A stretch of DNA of 64,000 nucleotides. It comes from Pseudoalteromonas tunicata (GTDB lineage: Bacteria; Pseudomonadota; Gammaproteobacteria; Enterobacterales; Alteromonadaceae). Of the stretch, positions 1 through 7,825 are shown one piece after another (within the stretch, counting starts at the first letter, position 1; each line of letters begins with the position of its first letter). The stretch is taken from NCBI RefSeq assembly GCF_002310815.1, contig NZ_CP011032.1, positions 3,683,501 through 3,747,500 on the forward strand. The letters are read 5' to 3'. The notes under the pieces are model-generated. The model did no database searches and was not told the origin of the DNA. It saw only the letters and a program-made list of their open reading frames with translations. The position numbers and the translations under genes are program-made.

Positions 1-311
1 TCAAAGAAACGCTTGAGATCGATCTCAGTCAAGAAAATGAATACTACAGCTTTATCATCACTCAGTTTCCACAACTGAAAGACGACATCACCACCTATCG
101 TGCTGCGGTCAAAACACAACGAGAGCAAGTTGAAATATTTGAAGCAAATATCTCGGAACGTAATAAACGCATCGCTACAAGCCGCTTTATTCCGGCAGGT
201 TCAGACGACGAATTAATATACCAGCGAGACCTGCTTTTAGAACAAGCGAAAGAGCTAGGTAAGCAAGCAATGGTTTTAAATCAAGCAATTAGAGACGCTG
301 CATACAATTAA
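1..311 (+). CDS. C-terminal end of an unrecognised coiled-coil protein (partial)
   Basis: An open frame enters the window from the left (first full codon at base 3) and stops with TAA at 309-311, giving about 102 C-terminal residues. The fragment is rich in Glu, Gln, Lys, Arg and Ala and looks helical, probably coiled coil; no catalytic motif is visible. It lies 36 bp before the PKD lipoprotein gene on the same strand, so it may be the upstream member of that secreted-protein cluster. The 5' end is outside the window, so no family can be assigned. Confidence 0.65.
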   Translation, partial: KETLEIDLSQENEYYSFIITQFPQLKDDITTYRAAVKTQREQVEIFEANISERNKRIATSRFIPAGSDDELIYQRDLLLEQAKELGKQAMVLNQAIRDAAYN

Positions 312-347
312 TTATAAACGATGAATTGACTCATCAAGGAGTAAAGC

Positions 348-2717
348 ATGATATGGAAAAATAGTATTGCGGCATCAGCGTGTTTATTAGTTGCTGCTTG
401 CGGTGGAGGTGGCAAAGAACCAATTAAACATGAACTCTCAAAAATAAATACAGGTCCAGTAGCTAAGATTGAGCCTCAAATCTCAAGTTTGAAGTTGGGT
501 TCCGAAACGACCTTTAGTGCTGCAAATAGTTATGATTTAGATGGTGATAACCTAAGCTATGAATGGACATTAATTCGCAAATCAGATCAAGCTTCTGTAG
601 CACTTGATAAAAATAACAATGATAAAATAACTGTTATATTGGAAGATGAAGGGGAATATTTACTTACATTAAAAGTTAATGATGGGAAAATATTAAGTAC
701 ACCGGCTCAGTTACAATTTTCTCTTGCAGGCAGTACAAATTTAACCGCTAACGCAGGTATTGATTTCACCGTCAAAAAAGGTCAAGTGGTTAACCTTAAC
801 GGAGCCCAAAGCAGCACTTTAAATGGTGTGATTAGTAGCTACAAGTGGGAAATCATTGAAAAGCCACAAGGTAGCACTGCGAGAATATTTAAAAATCAAC
901 GCGTAAAAACTAATTTTGTTGCCGACAGAGTTGGCCTCTACCGTGCTGAATTAACTATCGAAAATAGCCTAGGTGCAATCGCCAAAGATACTGTTGAAAT
1001 CAATAGCGATGCATTAAATGTAAACTCGAAACCCGTCGTAATCTTAACAAGTGAAAAATCACTTGTTAAGCCAAATGAAGTGCTATTAATCGATGCGACT
1101 CAAAGTTACGACCCTGATCGCTTTGATAGGCTTTCATTTGCCTGGTCGATACTTTCTGCCCCAGCTGAAAGTGACGCTACATTAAGCTCACTGATAAGCT
1201 CAAGCACTAGTTTTTCGGCATCAGTAAATGGGGAATATGTTGTTGGATTACGACTAGCAGATTCTCATGGCGCCTATAGTGATGGAATCTATCAAGTCAG
1301 TGTCGCTTCAAGTAATCAAGCTCCAATTGCACAATTAGGTAACGACATGAGCACAGTACTTGGGCAGTCAGTTACTTTATCCTGCGAGTATTGTTTTGAT
1401 CCTGAAGGGGACGAATTGAGCTACAACTGGCAATTATTAGGGCAACCCGACACCAGTACTAGCGTGCTTGAATCCACCACCAGCCCAATTGCAACTCTTA
1501 ACCCAGATATGATAGGCGAATATTTAGTTGCAGTGATAATTTCTGATGGCGAAACCGAGGTCACTTCAAATACACAGATAATCGATGTAAGAAATAACCA
1601 AAAACCAATCTCAAAAATATTTGCTCCTTTAACAGCTTCATTAGGAGAGAGAGTAATTCTAGATGGTTCACACAGCTTTGATCCTGAAGGTGCTGAACTT
1701 AACTATGAATGGAAAATAATTGATCAGCCAAATCATGATGAGATATATGACAACTCTTCTGCTTTAGCATATTTCACCCCTATGAGTATCGGCGACTATA
1801 TTGTCTCCTTGCGAACCAATGATGGAACTCAATATTCAGATCCAGAAACAACGGCTATTTCTGTCAAAGAAAATCAAGCACCTGTCATTGTAATTCAAGG
1901 AGATCTTAATCGTACTATTGCATTAGGGGAGAATGTCGACCTAAACGCAGCGCAAAGTTACGACCCAGAAGGTGAAGCGATTACGTTCCTTTGGACATTG
2001 CACAAACCAGATAACTCTACCGTAACCCTACAAGATGATAGTGCCAAAATACTACAGTTCACTCCTGATATTGCAGGTATTTATATCGCTACCCTAACCA
2101 TTACCGATCCAGCAAATAACTTATCTAGTGAATCAATAACAGTTGAAGTTACTGATCTATCTGATGTTCTAACTGGAACAGTTAAAGGGCGCATTGTCGA
2201 CACGACTTTGAGCGGTGTAGAAAATGCACTACTTAGTATCAACGGTAAAGAATATAGCTCTGATCAAGAAGGCTTTTTTAATATTACTCTGGATATAGAA
2301 GAAGGAAACGCTATAAAGATTCTTACCGCAGACAGCCGTTTAGTAAAGGCGCAGCATGTCACTGCAGTAATTGCTCAGCAAGATTTTATTATCGATTTAG
2401 GCGAATCTTTCGTTCCAGTTAAACAGGAAGTAGATACTTACTTATGGACCTGTGGCGACTATTCGGGCCCAGAAAATATTAATTTACGCTTTAACATGAT
2501 TGATACCTTCCCTGCGACAAACAAGTTCACTACTCACTTTGATGAAACATTTAGTTTCGCCATTGATAGCAATAAAAGTATAGCGCTTCCTTCAACGGCT
2601 TCTTATGAATTATTCGTAGATGATGAAGTAACAATTACAGCGCCAGGACCTAAAGTCACCATATATTATGCACCTATTTTAGGGGCAATGAACATTGTCA
2701 CTATTTGTAATAAATAA
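348..2717 (+). CDS. PKD-repeat surface lipoprotein
   Basis: 789-residue exported protein. The N-terminus has a lipoprotein signal with lipobox LVAAC (Cys18) followed by a Gly-rich linker, so lipid anchoring is expected. The body is about six tandem Ig-like PKD/REJ-type repeats of roughly 95 residues (about 38-610); most carry the recurring SYDPEG/SFDPEG-L-Y-W core and an aromatic-Gly-Y strand near the end. A carboxypeptidase-regulatory-like beta domain (about 615-690) and a last unrecognised beta region follow. AAGGAG 7 bp before the ATG supports the start. It is the first complete gene of a one-strand run of small exported proteins, only 20 bp upstream of the next. Such repeats usually mediate adhesion or scaffolding; that role is inferred. 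Confidence 0.85.
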   Translation: MIWKNSIAASACLLVAACGGGGKEPIKHELSKINTGPVAKIEPQISSLKLGSETTFSAANSYDLDGDNLSYEWTLIRKSDQASVALDKNNNDKITVILEDEGEYLLTLKVNDGKILSTPAQLQFSLAGSTNLTANAGIDFTVKKGQVVNLNGAQSSTLNGVISSYKWEIIEKPQGSTARIFKNQRVKTNFVADRVGLYRAELTIENSLGAIAKDTVEINSDALNVNSKPVVILTSEKSLVKPNEVLLIDATQSYDPDRFDRLSFAWSILSAPAESDATLSSLISSSTSFSASVNGEYVVGLRLADSHGAYSDGIYQVSVASSNQAPIAQLGNDMSTVLGQSVTLSCEYCFDPEGDELSYNWQLLGQPDTSTSVLESTTSPIATLNPDMIGEYLVAVIISDGETEVTSNTQIIDVRNNQKPISKIFAPLTASLGERVILDGSHSFDPEGAELNYEWKIIDQPNHDEIYDNSSALAYFTPMSIGDYIVSLRTNDGTQYSDPETTAISVKENQAPVIVIQGDLNRTIALGENVDLNAAQSYDPEGEAITFLWTLHKPDNSTVTLQDDSAKILQFTPDIAGIYIATLTITDPANNLSSESITVEVTDLSDVLTGTVKGRIVDTTLSGVENALLSINGKEYSSDQEGFFNITLDIEEGNAIKILTADSRLVKAQHVTAVIAQQDFIIDLGESFVPVKQEVDTYLWTCGDYSGPENINLRFNMIDTFPATNKFTTHFDETFSFAIDSNKSIALPSTASYELFVDDEVTITAPGPKVTIYYAPILGAMNIVTICNK

Positions 2718-2737
2718 ATTAACAGGAAACTATAAAA

Positions 2738-3235
2738 ATGAAATTAATCAGCACCTTAACAGCTCTCGCATTTTCTTTTGGAGTAAATGCGGTCGAACCT
2801 ATTTATGTTGGCGGAACCCAGTATAGCTATACCGAAGCTGATTTTAATGCCATTCATCTTGATGGTAACGTTATCGGTTATGAAACAGAAATAGATGTCT
2901 TACTAGATGAATACGATGAATATCTAGGCGGATATCCAGAGCTTATTTTTGATGTGAGCGGCCACGTGGTAGGAACTATTGGTCGCCTGCCTATGAAAGT
3001 AGAAATGGATGTTACCTGCTCGGGCAAAGACATAGGTTACGACGCAGATCTGATAATCAATAGAAGGGGCCAATTAACCCCTGCCCGTTTTTCTATCTAT
3101 AACAGACTTACAACCGAAGGCCAATGTAAGAAACTAAAGCTAAAAATAAAAAAAATGGATTCATCAACTTCTGATACTGAAGCAACCATCGACGCATTCA
3201 ACGTTAATCTAACTATTTATCTCAACTTAATGTAA
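2738..3235 (+). CDS. Small exported protein, cluster paralog 1
   Basis: 165 residues with a short hydrophobic signal peptide (cleavage likely after VNA). The mature part begins EPIYVGGTQYSYTEADF, the same opening seen in paralogs 2, 3 and 6, followed by a GYE-beta strand and a two-cysteine pattern (VTC then GQC). Predicted all-beta and disulfide-bonded in the periplasm or at the surface. No catalytic motif or known family is recognised. It starts 20 bp after the PKD lipoprotein (AGGAAA before the ATG) and 11 bp before paralog 2, so co-transcription is likely. Among the paralogs it lacks the SRQFYT segment found in members 4, 6 and 7. Confidence 0.85.
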   Translation: MKLISTLTALAFSFGVNAVEPIYVGGTQYSYTEADFNAIHLDGNVIGYETEIDVLLDEYDEYLGGYPELIFDVSGHVVGTIGRLPMKVEMDVTCSGKDIGYDADLIINRRGQLTPARFSIYNRLTTEGQCKKLKLKIKKMDSSTSDTEATIDAFNVNLTIYLNLM

Positions 3236-3246
3236 GGAACACCCCC

Positions 3247-3834
3247 ATGAAAACACTATTAATGTTATTCATTTTTATCACACTCAATATTTTTTCATTT
3301 AGTGCATTCTCTTCTGAAGAACAGGATGTAAATCCATTAAGACGGCAATGTTGCGATGACCGAGACAGAATCTGTGAAATCCAACGCATGCAAGATTCAG
3401 TTTCGATAGATCAAATGTTTGCTGCAGCAAAACCTATGATTTTAAGCACGCCAATTTACGTTGGCGGAGCAAGATACACCTTAACTAAATCAGACTTTAA
3501 TCCTGTTTATACCACTAGAGTGATTTATGACCCATGTTTTATGAGTGAGCCTCGAGTAATCAATATCTTAGTTGGATATGAAGTAGTTTTCCCAGTCGAT
3601 GGTGATTATGGACAAAACCTCTTTTTTGACATTAATGGTCGTTCAAATAAATCAATGAGTTTAACAGCTTCTTGCGGTACGTTTAGCGCATCTGATTCAG
3701 GGAGTAAATTCATAATATCTCAACGAAAAAATACAGGTGGGAGCTGTAAAAATATGCAGCTGAAATTTACATTTCCAACTAATTCAGCACCAGCATCTAT
3801 CGACCTAACAGTAACAATTTCTGAACAGCTTTAA
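3247..3834 (+). CDS. Small exported protein, cluster paralog 2
   Basis: 195 residues with a signal peptide ending near FSAFSS. A 45-residue Cys-containing N-terminal extension (RQCCDDRDRICE) precedes the shared core TPIYVGGARYTLTKSDFNP. The core continues with a VGYEV strand, DGDYGQNLFFDINGRS, and the paired cysteines TASCG and GGSCKN. It is closest to paralog 3, which has the same extension type and the same DYGQ, SFSASD-like and C-terminal L-T-ISE segments, so the two probably arose by a recent duplication. No function is recognised. AAGGAA precedes the start. Confidence 0.85.
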   Translation: MKTLLMLFIFITLNIFSFSAFSSEEQDVNPLRRQCCDDRDRICEIQRMQDSVSIDQMFAAAKPMILSTPIYVGGARYTLTKSDFNPVYTTRVIYDPCFMSEPRVINILVGYEVVFPVDGDYGQNLFFDINGRSNKSMSLTASCGTFSASDSGSKFIISQRKNTGGSCKNMQLKFTFPTNSAPASIDLTVTISEQL

Positions 3835-3851
3835 AAAAGAAAAGGTCTAAA

Positions 3852-4427
3852 ATGAAACTTTTAAATTTATTGATTGTAATCTGCATATCCTTTTTGTTGA
3901 CTAGCCCTCTATCCGCAAAAGAGCAGAGTGTAAATCGAGTACCACCGCCATGTTGCGCACCTTGGCCACCTATTGAACCTTGTGTCTATAACGTAGACCC
4001 AGAAGTCAAAATTCAGCAGTTTTTTAATACTCAAGAAGTGCTAGATCCTATCTACATCGGCGGTGAACGTTATGCATTAAAGAAAGAAAACTTCACACCT
4101 ATTTTTACAACCGTTACTCATACATGCCCTGATTCAGATCCTTTACAAGTACGTTACTACACAGGTTATGAATTATCACTGCCGGTTTACAACGATTACG
4201 GCCAAAAAATATTTTTCGATATTGCAGGAAAAACAGATAGACAGATGAGCTTAAATGTCTCTTGTGGGTCATTTAGTGCTTCCGATGCAGGGGATAAATT
4301 CTACATTTCAGAATCCGCCATAACAAGCGGAAGCTGCACCACAATAGTAATGAAGTTTAATTTTAATCGTACGCCTTCATTACCAAGGTATTTAGATTTA
4401 AACCTAACAATTTCCGAAGAACTGTAA
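3852..4427 (+). CDS. Small exported protein, cluster paralog 3
   Basis: 191 residues with a signal peptide (about 1-22). The mature N-terminus has a Pro/Cys-rich stretch (PPPCCAPWPPIEPCV) matching the Cys-rich extension of paralog 2, then the core DPIYIGGERYALKKENFTP, a TGYEL strand, YNDYGQKIFFDIAGK, and the VSCG/SGSCTT cysteine pair. The C-terminus LNLTISEEL mirrors VTISEQL in paralog 2. Extra cysteines suggest disulfides beyond the common pair. It lies 17 bp after paralog 2 and is followed by a strong hairpin (4449-4473), so it may end the first transcriptional block. Function unknown. Confidence 0.85.
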   Translation: MKLLNLLIVICISFLLTSPLSAKEQSVNRVPPPCCAPWPPIEPCVYNVDPEVKIQQFFNTQEVLDPIYIGGERYALKKENFTPIFTTVTHTCPDSDPLQVRYYTGYELSLPVYNDYGQKIFFDIAGKTDRQMSLNVSCGSFSASDAGDKFYISESAITSGSCTTIVMKFNFNRTPSLPRYLDLNLTISEEL

Positions 4428-4448
4428 ATTACCGCTATAAATCTAGCA

Positions 4449-4473
4449 TTCTGCCACATCCATTGTGGCAGAA
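4449..4473 (+). terminator. Intergenic hairpin after paralog 3
   Basis: Perfect 10-bp inverted repeat TTCTGCCACA / TGTGGCAGAA around a 5-base loop, followed by AATTTTAGG. The short T-run makes it a weak or partial terminator. It sits in the 74-bp gap between paralogs 3 and 4, the largest gap of the cluster, and could tune expression of the downstream genes. Confidence 0.6.
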
Positions 4474-4501
4474 ATTTTAGGAATAATAAGGATATATACC
4501 A

Positions 4502-5014
4502 ATGAAAATATCACTTGTGGCAATCTCTTTAATCGCTATCTCCAATAGTGTTTATGCTGCCGATCCAGCACCAACCCTGAGCGTTGATCAAGAAGCAATT
4601 GTGCTAAATGAAACTGATTTTAGACCTATTACGACGACTTGGGCAAATCGAGAAGTTATCACAGGCTATGAAGCATTGATAAATCTCTCTGGAGCAAAAG
4701 ATACATTAATCTTTAATACCAATGGAGAAGTGTCTGCTAAATGGTTTGCAGCTAATTTTTCTATGGTGACAAAGTTAACTTGTAATGGGATCCCTATCGG
4801 AATGAGCAAGGTATATGGGCAAAGAGTAAATGGCCAACCAACTCCGGCAAAACCTATGATTACTGAACTTAGGCATAACGTAGAACAATGTGACCAATTA
4901 AAAATAGAGTTATCAAAGGAAGGCTCTTTAAGTCGCCAATTCTATACCAGCATTCAAAATATCAGTTTTACTGTTTCAGTTCATGGACTTAATAATACTC
5001 AAGGAGGAATCTAA
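4502..5014 (+). CDS. Small exported protein, cluster paralog 4
   Basis: 170 residues with signal peptide ending at VYAA. The opening PIYVGG strand is replaced by QEAIVLNETDFRPI, but the GYEALINL strand, the WFAANFSM segment, the LTCNG/VEQCDQL cysteine pair and GSLSRQFYT near the C-terminus are shared with paralogs 6 and 7. It therefore belongs to a subfamily distinct from paralogs 1-3. The stop codon is directly followed by the ATG of the next gene, suggesting translational coupling. No known domain is recognised. Confidence 0.85.
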   Translation: MKISLVAISLIAISNSVYAADPAPTLSVDQEAIVLNETDFRPITTTWANREVITGYEALINLSGAKDTLIFNTNGEVSAKWFAANFSMVTKLTCNGIPIGMSKVYGQRVNGQPTPAKPMITELRHNVEQCDQLKIELSKEGSLSRQFYTSIQNISFTVSVHGLNNTQGGI

Positions 5015-5569
5015 ATGTTTAAAATAATCATGAGCACTGGCTTGCTTGCAGTAAGCACTATGAGTTTTGCTTCAGAAGTAAGCCAAGTATTTTCTGATCA
5101 AGATATGCAGCAACAAGGTGATAGTTACGAGCTTACAATTTATCCTACAGTACTCACTAATGCAGCCGTTATTGAGCTGAACTTAAATATGCAAAGTAAA
5201 GGCAAATTAACGTCAGAAATGCAATCTGTTTGTACACAATGGCAAGGGGAATTATGCACAGGTCCAAATAAAGATATTTGGTACAGTGAGTTTTTGCATG
5301 AAGTTAATCTAACCTTACATTGCGATGACAAAATTCTGTATCAAGAGCGAAAGAATAATAGTGAATTCACTAATGAAGAAATCACCAATCTGAATAGCTC
5401 AATCTCATTTAACAAGAATTTAATTACAGTAAATCCAGTTAGTTGCAGCGCAATAAAACTTAATCTTCAAACTTTTCATGGTGATAAAACAGCCATCATT
5501 GAAGGAAGTATTAGTCTGAAAAACAGTACTTCTGACTCAATAAACTCCAATTATGAGCTGGTAAAATGA
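5015..5569 (+). CDS. Small exported protein, divergent cluster member 5
   Basis: 184 residues with a signal peptide ending near MSFAS and a strong ribosome site (AAGGAGG) overlapping the end of paralog 4. The FRPI/DFNP opening and the SRQFYT segment are absent. Overall architecture is preserved: mostly beta, a LHCDD strand cysteine and a PVSCSAIKLNL cysteine at matching places, plus an extra pair (VCTQWQGELC). It may be a diverged paralog or a partner of the family. Its last 4 bp overlap the next start (ATGA), so it is co-translated with paralog 6. Function unknown. Confidence 0.8.
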   Translation: MFKIIMSTGLLAVSTMSFASEVSQVFSDQDMQQQGDSYELTIYPTVLTNAAVIELNLNMQSKGKLTSEMQSVCTQWQGELCTGPNKDIWYSEFLHEVNLTLHCDDKILYQERKNNSEFTNEEITNLNSSISFNKNLITVNPVSCSAIKLNLQTFHGDKTAIIEGSISLKNSTSDSINSNYELVK

Positions 5570-6069
5570 ATAAAATACTATTGATATCAAGTGTACTGCT
5601 GTGCTCTTCAGCAATTGCTCAGCCGATTGATGTGGGAGGAGCAATTTACGAATTAAGATTTAGTGATTTTAATCCCATCCAAGTTCCTTATGCAGGCAGC
5701 CAAGCTGTTATTGCTTATGAGGCTACTATTGATGTGGATGGTGATTTTGGCCAAGACCTTATCTACAAGGTAGGTGGAAGTGTTGAAACAAGATGGTTTG
5801 CAGGCAACATGGCTGTAAGTTTATCGGCAACGTGTAGTTCTCCTAATCTAGAACAACCCATTTTTATCGGTGAAGATCTTGATTATGGTGATAGATATCA
5901 ACATGTTTCTTACTTAGCGAAGCCAAACTTTGTGAGCTCTCTAAACACAGGTGGCTATTGCCAATCATTAACGGTAAGAATTGATAAAGAAGGCCATTTA
6001 AGTCGTCAGTTTTATACTCGGGTAACAGACCTTAAATTTAATGTTCAAATAGTCGAAAAACTATTCTAG
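5566..6069 (+). CDS. Small exported protein, cluster paralog 6
   Basis: 167 residues with a signal peptide ending at AIAQ. The mature start PIDVGGAIYELRFSDFNPI matches paralogs 1-3, while the WFAGNMAV and HLSRQFYT segments match paralogs 4 and 7, so it bridges the two subfamilies. DVDGDFGQDLIY corresponds to the DYGQ strand of paralogs 2 and 3. The conserved cysteine pair (SATCSS, GGYCQS) is present. The start overlaps the previous stop. A good intrinsic terminator follows at 6075-6099. Function unknown. Confidence 0.85.
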   Translation: MNKILLISSVLLCSSAIAQPIDVGGAIYELRFSDFNPIQVPYAGSQAVIAYEATIDVDGDFGQDLIYKVGGSVETRWFAGNMAVSLSATCSSPNLEQPIFIGEDLDYGDRYQHVSYLAKPNFVSSLNTGGYCQSLTVRIDKEGHLSRQFYTRVTDLKFNVQIVEKLF

Positions 6070-6074
6070 TCGCC

Positions 6075-6100
6075 AAAAGGCACCTTTTGGTGCCTTTTTC
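6075..6100 (+). terminator. Rho-independent terminator after paralog 6
   Basis: Stem AAAAGGCACC / GGTGCCTTTT with a TTTT loop and a T-run running into CATAAGG. It lies in the 45-bp gap before paralog 7, so read-through or a separate promoter would be needed to express that gene. Confidence 0.8.
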
Positions 6101-6114
6101 ATAAGGAGTTAGTG

Positions 6115-6618
6115 ATGAAATACTTTCTAATATTAGCAGCATGTTTGATATCTAATGCCGCTTCGGCACTTCCAACATTTTTTGTTGGTGAAGCAATGCA
6201 GATAACTAAGTCTGATTTGCAACCGATCACTCAATTTTATAAGCGCGAAAATGGCGTTGATAAATATGCTGAAGTGGCATACGAAGTTGAGTTTCCAATT
6301 TATGGCACTTATGGGCTAACTGAAATAGACGTTGAACTCACTGGTAACATTTACTCAGCTTGGTACTCATCTAATTTTGGAATGAAAGTCGCTGTCTTTT
6401 GCAACAATACAATAGTAGCAAACGACACATCTTATGGTGTCCGATATGAACATGCTAGCTACCTAGTTAAACCTCAAATTCATGTTGATAGTTATCCAAT
6501 TCCTGATGGGTGTGAAAGCATTAAAATTAGAATGGAAAAACAAGGGAATCTATCGCGCATGTACTTTACAAATATCATGGACATTGATGTCAGGTTGTAC
6601 ATAACAAATAAATTCTAA
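6115..6618 (+). CDS. Small exported protein, cluster paralog 7
   Basis: 167 residues from the ATG at 6115; AAGGAG lies 6 bp upstream and an in-frame GTG directly before it is less likely to be the start. The signal peptide ends near ASA. The core has FFVGEAMQITKSDLQPI, a VAYEVEFPIYGTYG strand matching the GYE/DYGQ region of the paralogs, WYSSNFGM, the FCNN/DGCES cysteine pair and NLSRMYFT matching SRQFYT. It is the last gene of the cluster and lies behind a terminator. No known function. Confidence 0.85.
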   Translation: MKYFLILAACLISNAASALPTFFVGEAMQITKSDLQPITQFYKRENGVDKYAEVAYEVEFPIYGTYGLTEIDVELTGNIYSAWYSSNFGMKVAVFCNNTIVANDTSYGVRYEHASYLVKPQIHVDSYPIPDGCESIKIRMEKQGNLSRMYFTNIMDIDVRLYITNKF

Positions 6619-6715
6619 TTATAGGGGCTTTTATACTGTAGCGTATTAACCTCACAACAACATGCAACCTTACTTGTTGTCCTTAAAACTTTAAGTAAAC
6701 CTCGATAAAAGTTAT

Positions 6716-6754
6716 AAAGGTTAAAGCCAATATTAAGAATTAGCTTTAACCTTT
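6716..6754 (+). terminator. Inverted repeat downstream of the secreted cluster
   Basis: Perfect 12-bp stem AAAGGTTAAAGC / GCTTTAACCTTT with a 15-base loop, about 100 bp beyond paralog 7. No long T-run follows, so it may be a Rho-assisted end, a processing site or a repeat. Confidence 0.4.
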
Positions 6755-6768
6755 AGCCTTAAACTACT

Positions 6769-6885
6769 TTACTGCTTGTTCTGGCCTGCTAAATCAAGAA
6801 AGAACGCATACTCTAACGCGCGATCTTTTAAGCCTTTAAAACGACCCGAGCCCCCCCCTGATCCACTCCATATCAATTTAAAGTA
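6769..6885 (-). pseudogene. Decayed copy of the oligopeptidase B gene 3' end
   Basis: On the minus strand this stretch translates to SGRFKGLKDRALEYAFFLD then LAGQNKQ and a stop. That is the C-terminus of the intact oligopeptidase gene at 7826-10021 (same segment, ending LAGKNKL). Similarity continues upstream to about 6885, but that part is degenerate: it has a run of eight C and small indels that shift frame, and the GHG triplet holding the catalytic His is lost. The copy covers only about 39 codons. The two copies face the same way and bracket the gene at 6930-7613. The differences suggest an old duplication or a fragment from a relative. Confidence 0.85.
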
Positions 6886-6887
6886 GG

Positions 6888-6910
6888 TAACTTACAATAA
6901 AAGTAAGTTA
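6888..6910 (-). terminator. Weak hairpin after the 6930-7613 gene
   Basis: 8-bp stem TAACTTAC / GTAAGTTA with a 7-base A-rich loop, just past the stop codon of the minus-strand gene. The T-run is poor, so this is only a candidate terminator. Confidence 0.35.
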
Positions 6911-6929
6911 TTTAAGGTCAACCAATATA

Positions 6930-7613
6930 TTAATCTAAGTGACATGTACTACATCTTGGCAATGGAGCTGGCCCTAGACTCCAACCTCCAATGGTATTGG
7001 TATATCGGTAAAATTCGGACACCTGAACAGTATCGTTATTATCAACAAAATCGACAACAAACTTTTCTAACTGCCCAATACCAGCACCCGCAGCTATATT
7101 TGCAATCGTTATTCCAATAATAATATTATTTGAAAGATTAGTACCACAAGCGTCTTTACATGTAACTGTTATTCTAGTCATCTTTTCACCTATATCTTTA
7201 TCCGCTTGGATAGAGTGGTGTGAAGATAATTTTTTGGCATTAATTATCGAACCATCTGCGATTCTTTCGGCCATGACATTTTCAAATTCTCTTAACACTT
7301 CTACAGGTAAGCCATAAAAGTTGGCTAAGCCTATTTTTTGTCCATTGATTAGTTCTGTTAGCTCTAATTCTGTCATATGTTCATAAGCATATTGACTTAA
7401 AGGAAGTAGATTAGGCTCTTTATCACCATAATACATAGACAAAAATTGATCGAGGGCAAACTTCATCTTATTGGGTGTTATCTTGATTAACTGAGCACCT
7501 GTTGCAATATTTTCTTGGATTTGTGTTTCATTATGTTGGATATCTTCAGCTTGACTAAACGGCACTACAGAACAACAAATCATAAAACTCAATATTTTTA
7601 TACTATTTTTCAC
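6930..7613 (-). CDS. Exported protein of unknown function with C-terminal CSTCH
   Basis: 227 residues if translation starts at the GTG (7611-7613), chosen because AAGGAG lies 9 bp upstream and the product then begins with a normal signal peptide (hydrophobic run ending at SQA); an ATG 17 codons further upstream would spoil that. The body is helical, followed by ITVTCKDACG and a Gly/Ala/Ile-rich stretch. The last residues are RCSTCHLD, a CxxCH sequence of cytochrome-c type, but no cytochrome fold is apparent around it, so metal or disulfide use is equally possible. The gene sits between an intact and a decayed oligopeptidase 3' end, suggesting insertion or local duplication. No family recognised. 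Confidence 0.75.
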   Translation of the reverse strand: MKNSIKILSFMICCSVVPFSQAEDIQHNETQIQENIATGAQLIKITPNKMKFALDQFLSMYYGDKEPNLLPLSQYAYEHMTELELTELINGQKIGLANFYGLPVEVLREFENVMAERIADGSIINAKKLSSHHSIQADKDIGEKMTRITVTCKDACGTNLSNNIIIGITIANIAAGAGIGQLEKFVVDFVDNNDTVQVSEFYRYTNTIGGWSLGPAPLPRCSTCHLD

Positions 7614-7745
7614 TTTAAATAACTCCTTGAAATTGGGTGCAAATATGTAACAAAGAAAACCCATAACAGCAACAAAATAAATTTGAAAATAAGATTTTTA
7701 AACATGAATTCTACTGCAACTATCAACAATAGTGTAACCCCAATA

Positions 7746-7761
7746 CTGGATAATAAATCTA
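7746..7761 (+). repeat. Copy of a dispersed 16-bp sequence
   Basis: CTGGATAATAAATCTA occurs here, upstream of the 6930-7613 gene, and again in reverse complement at 20355-20370. A near match also lies at 20207-20235. It may be part of a short dispersed intergenic repeat. Confidence 0.45.
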
Positions 7762-7825
7762 CTATTCAGATCAAGGTTAATGCCTGTTATTTCACTGTAA
7801 TTAAAAAGTAACTTTTATTAAAGGT

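Noticed and set aside
5140..5331. Minus-strand open frame of 63 codons
   Set aside because: It lies fully inside paralog 5, has no ribosome site and no protein-like features.
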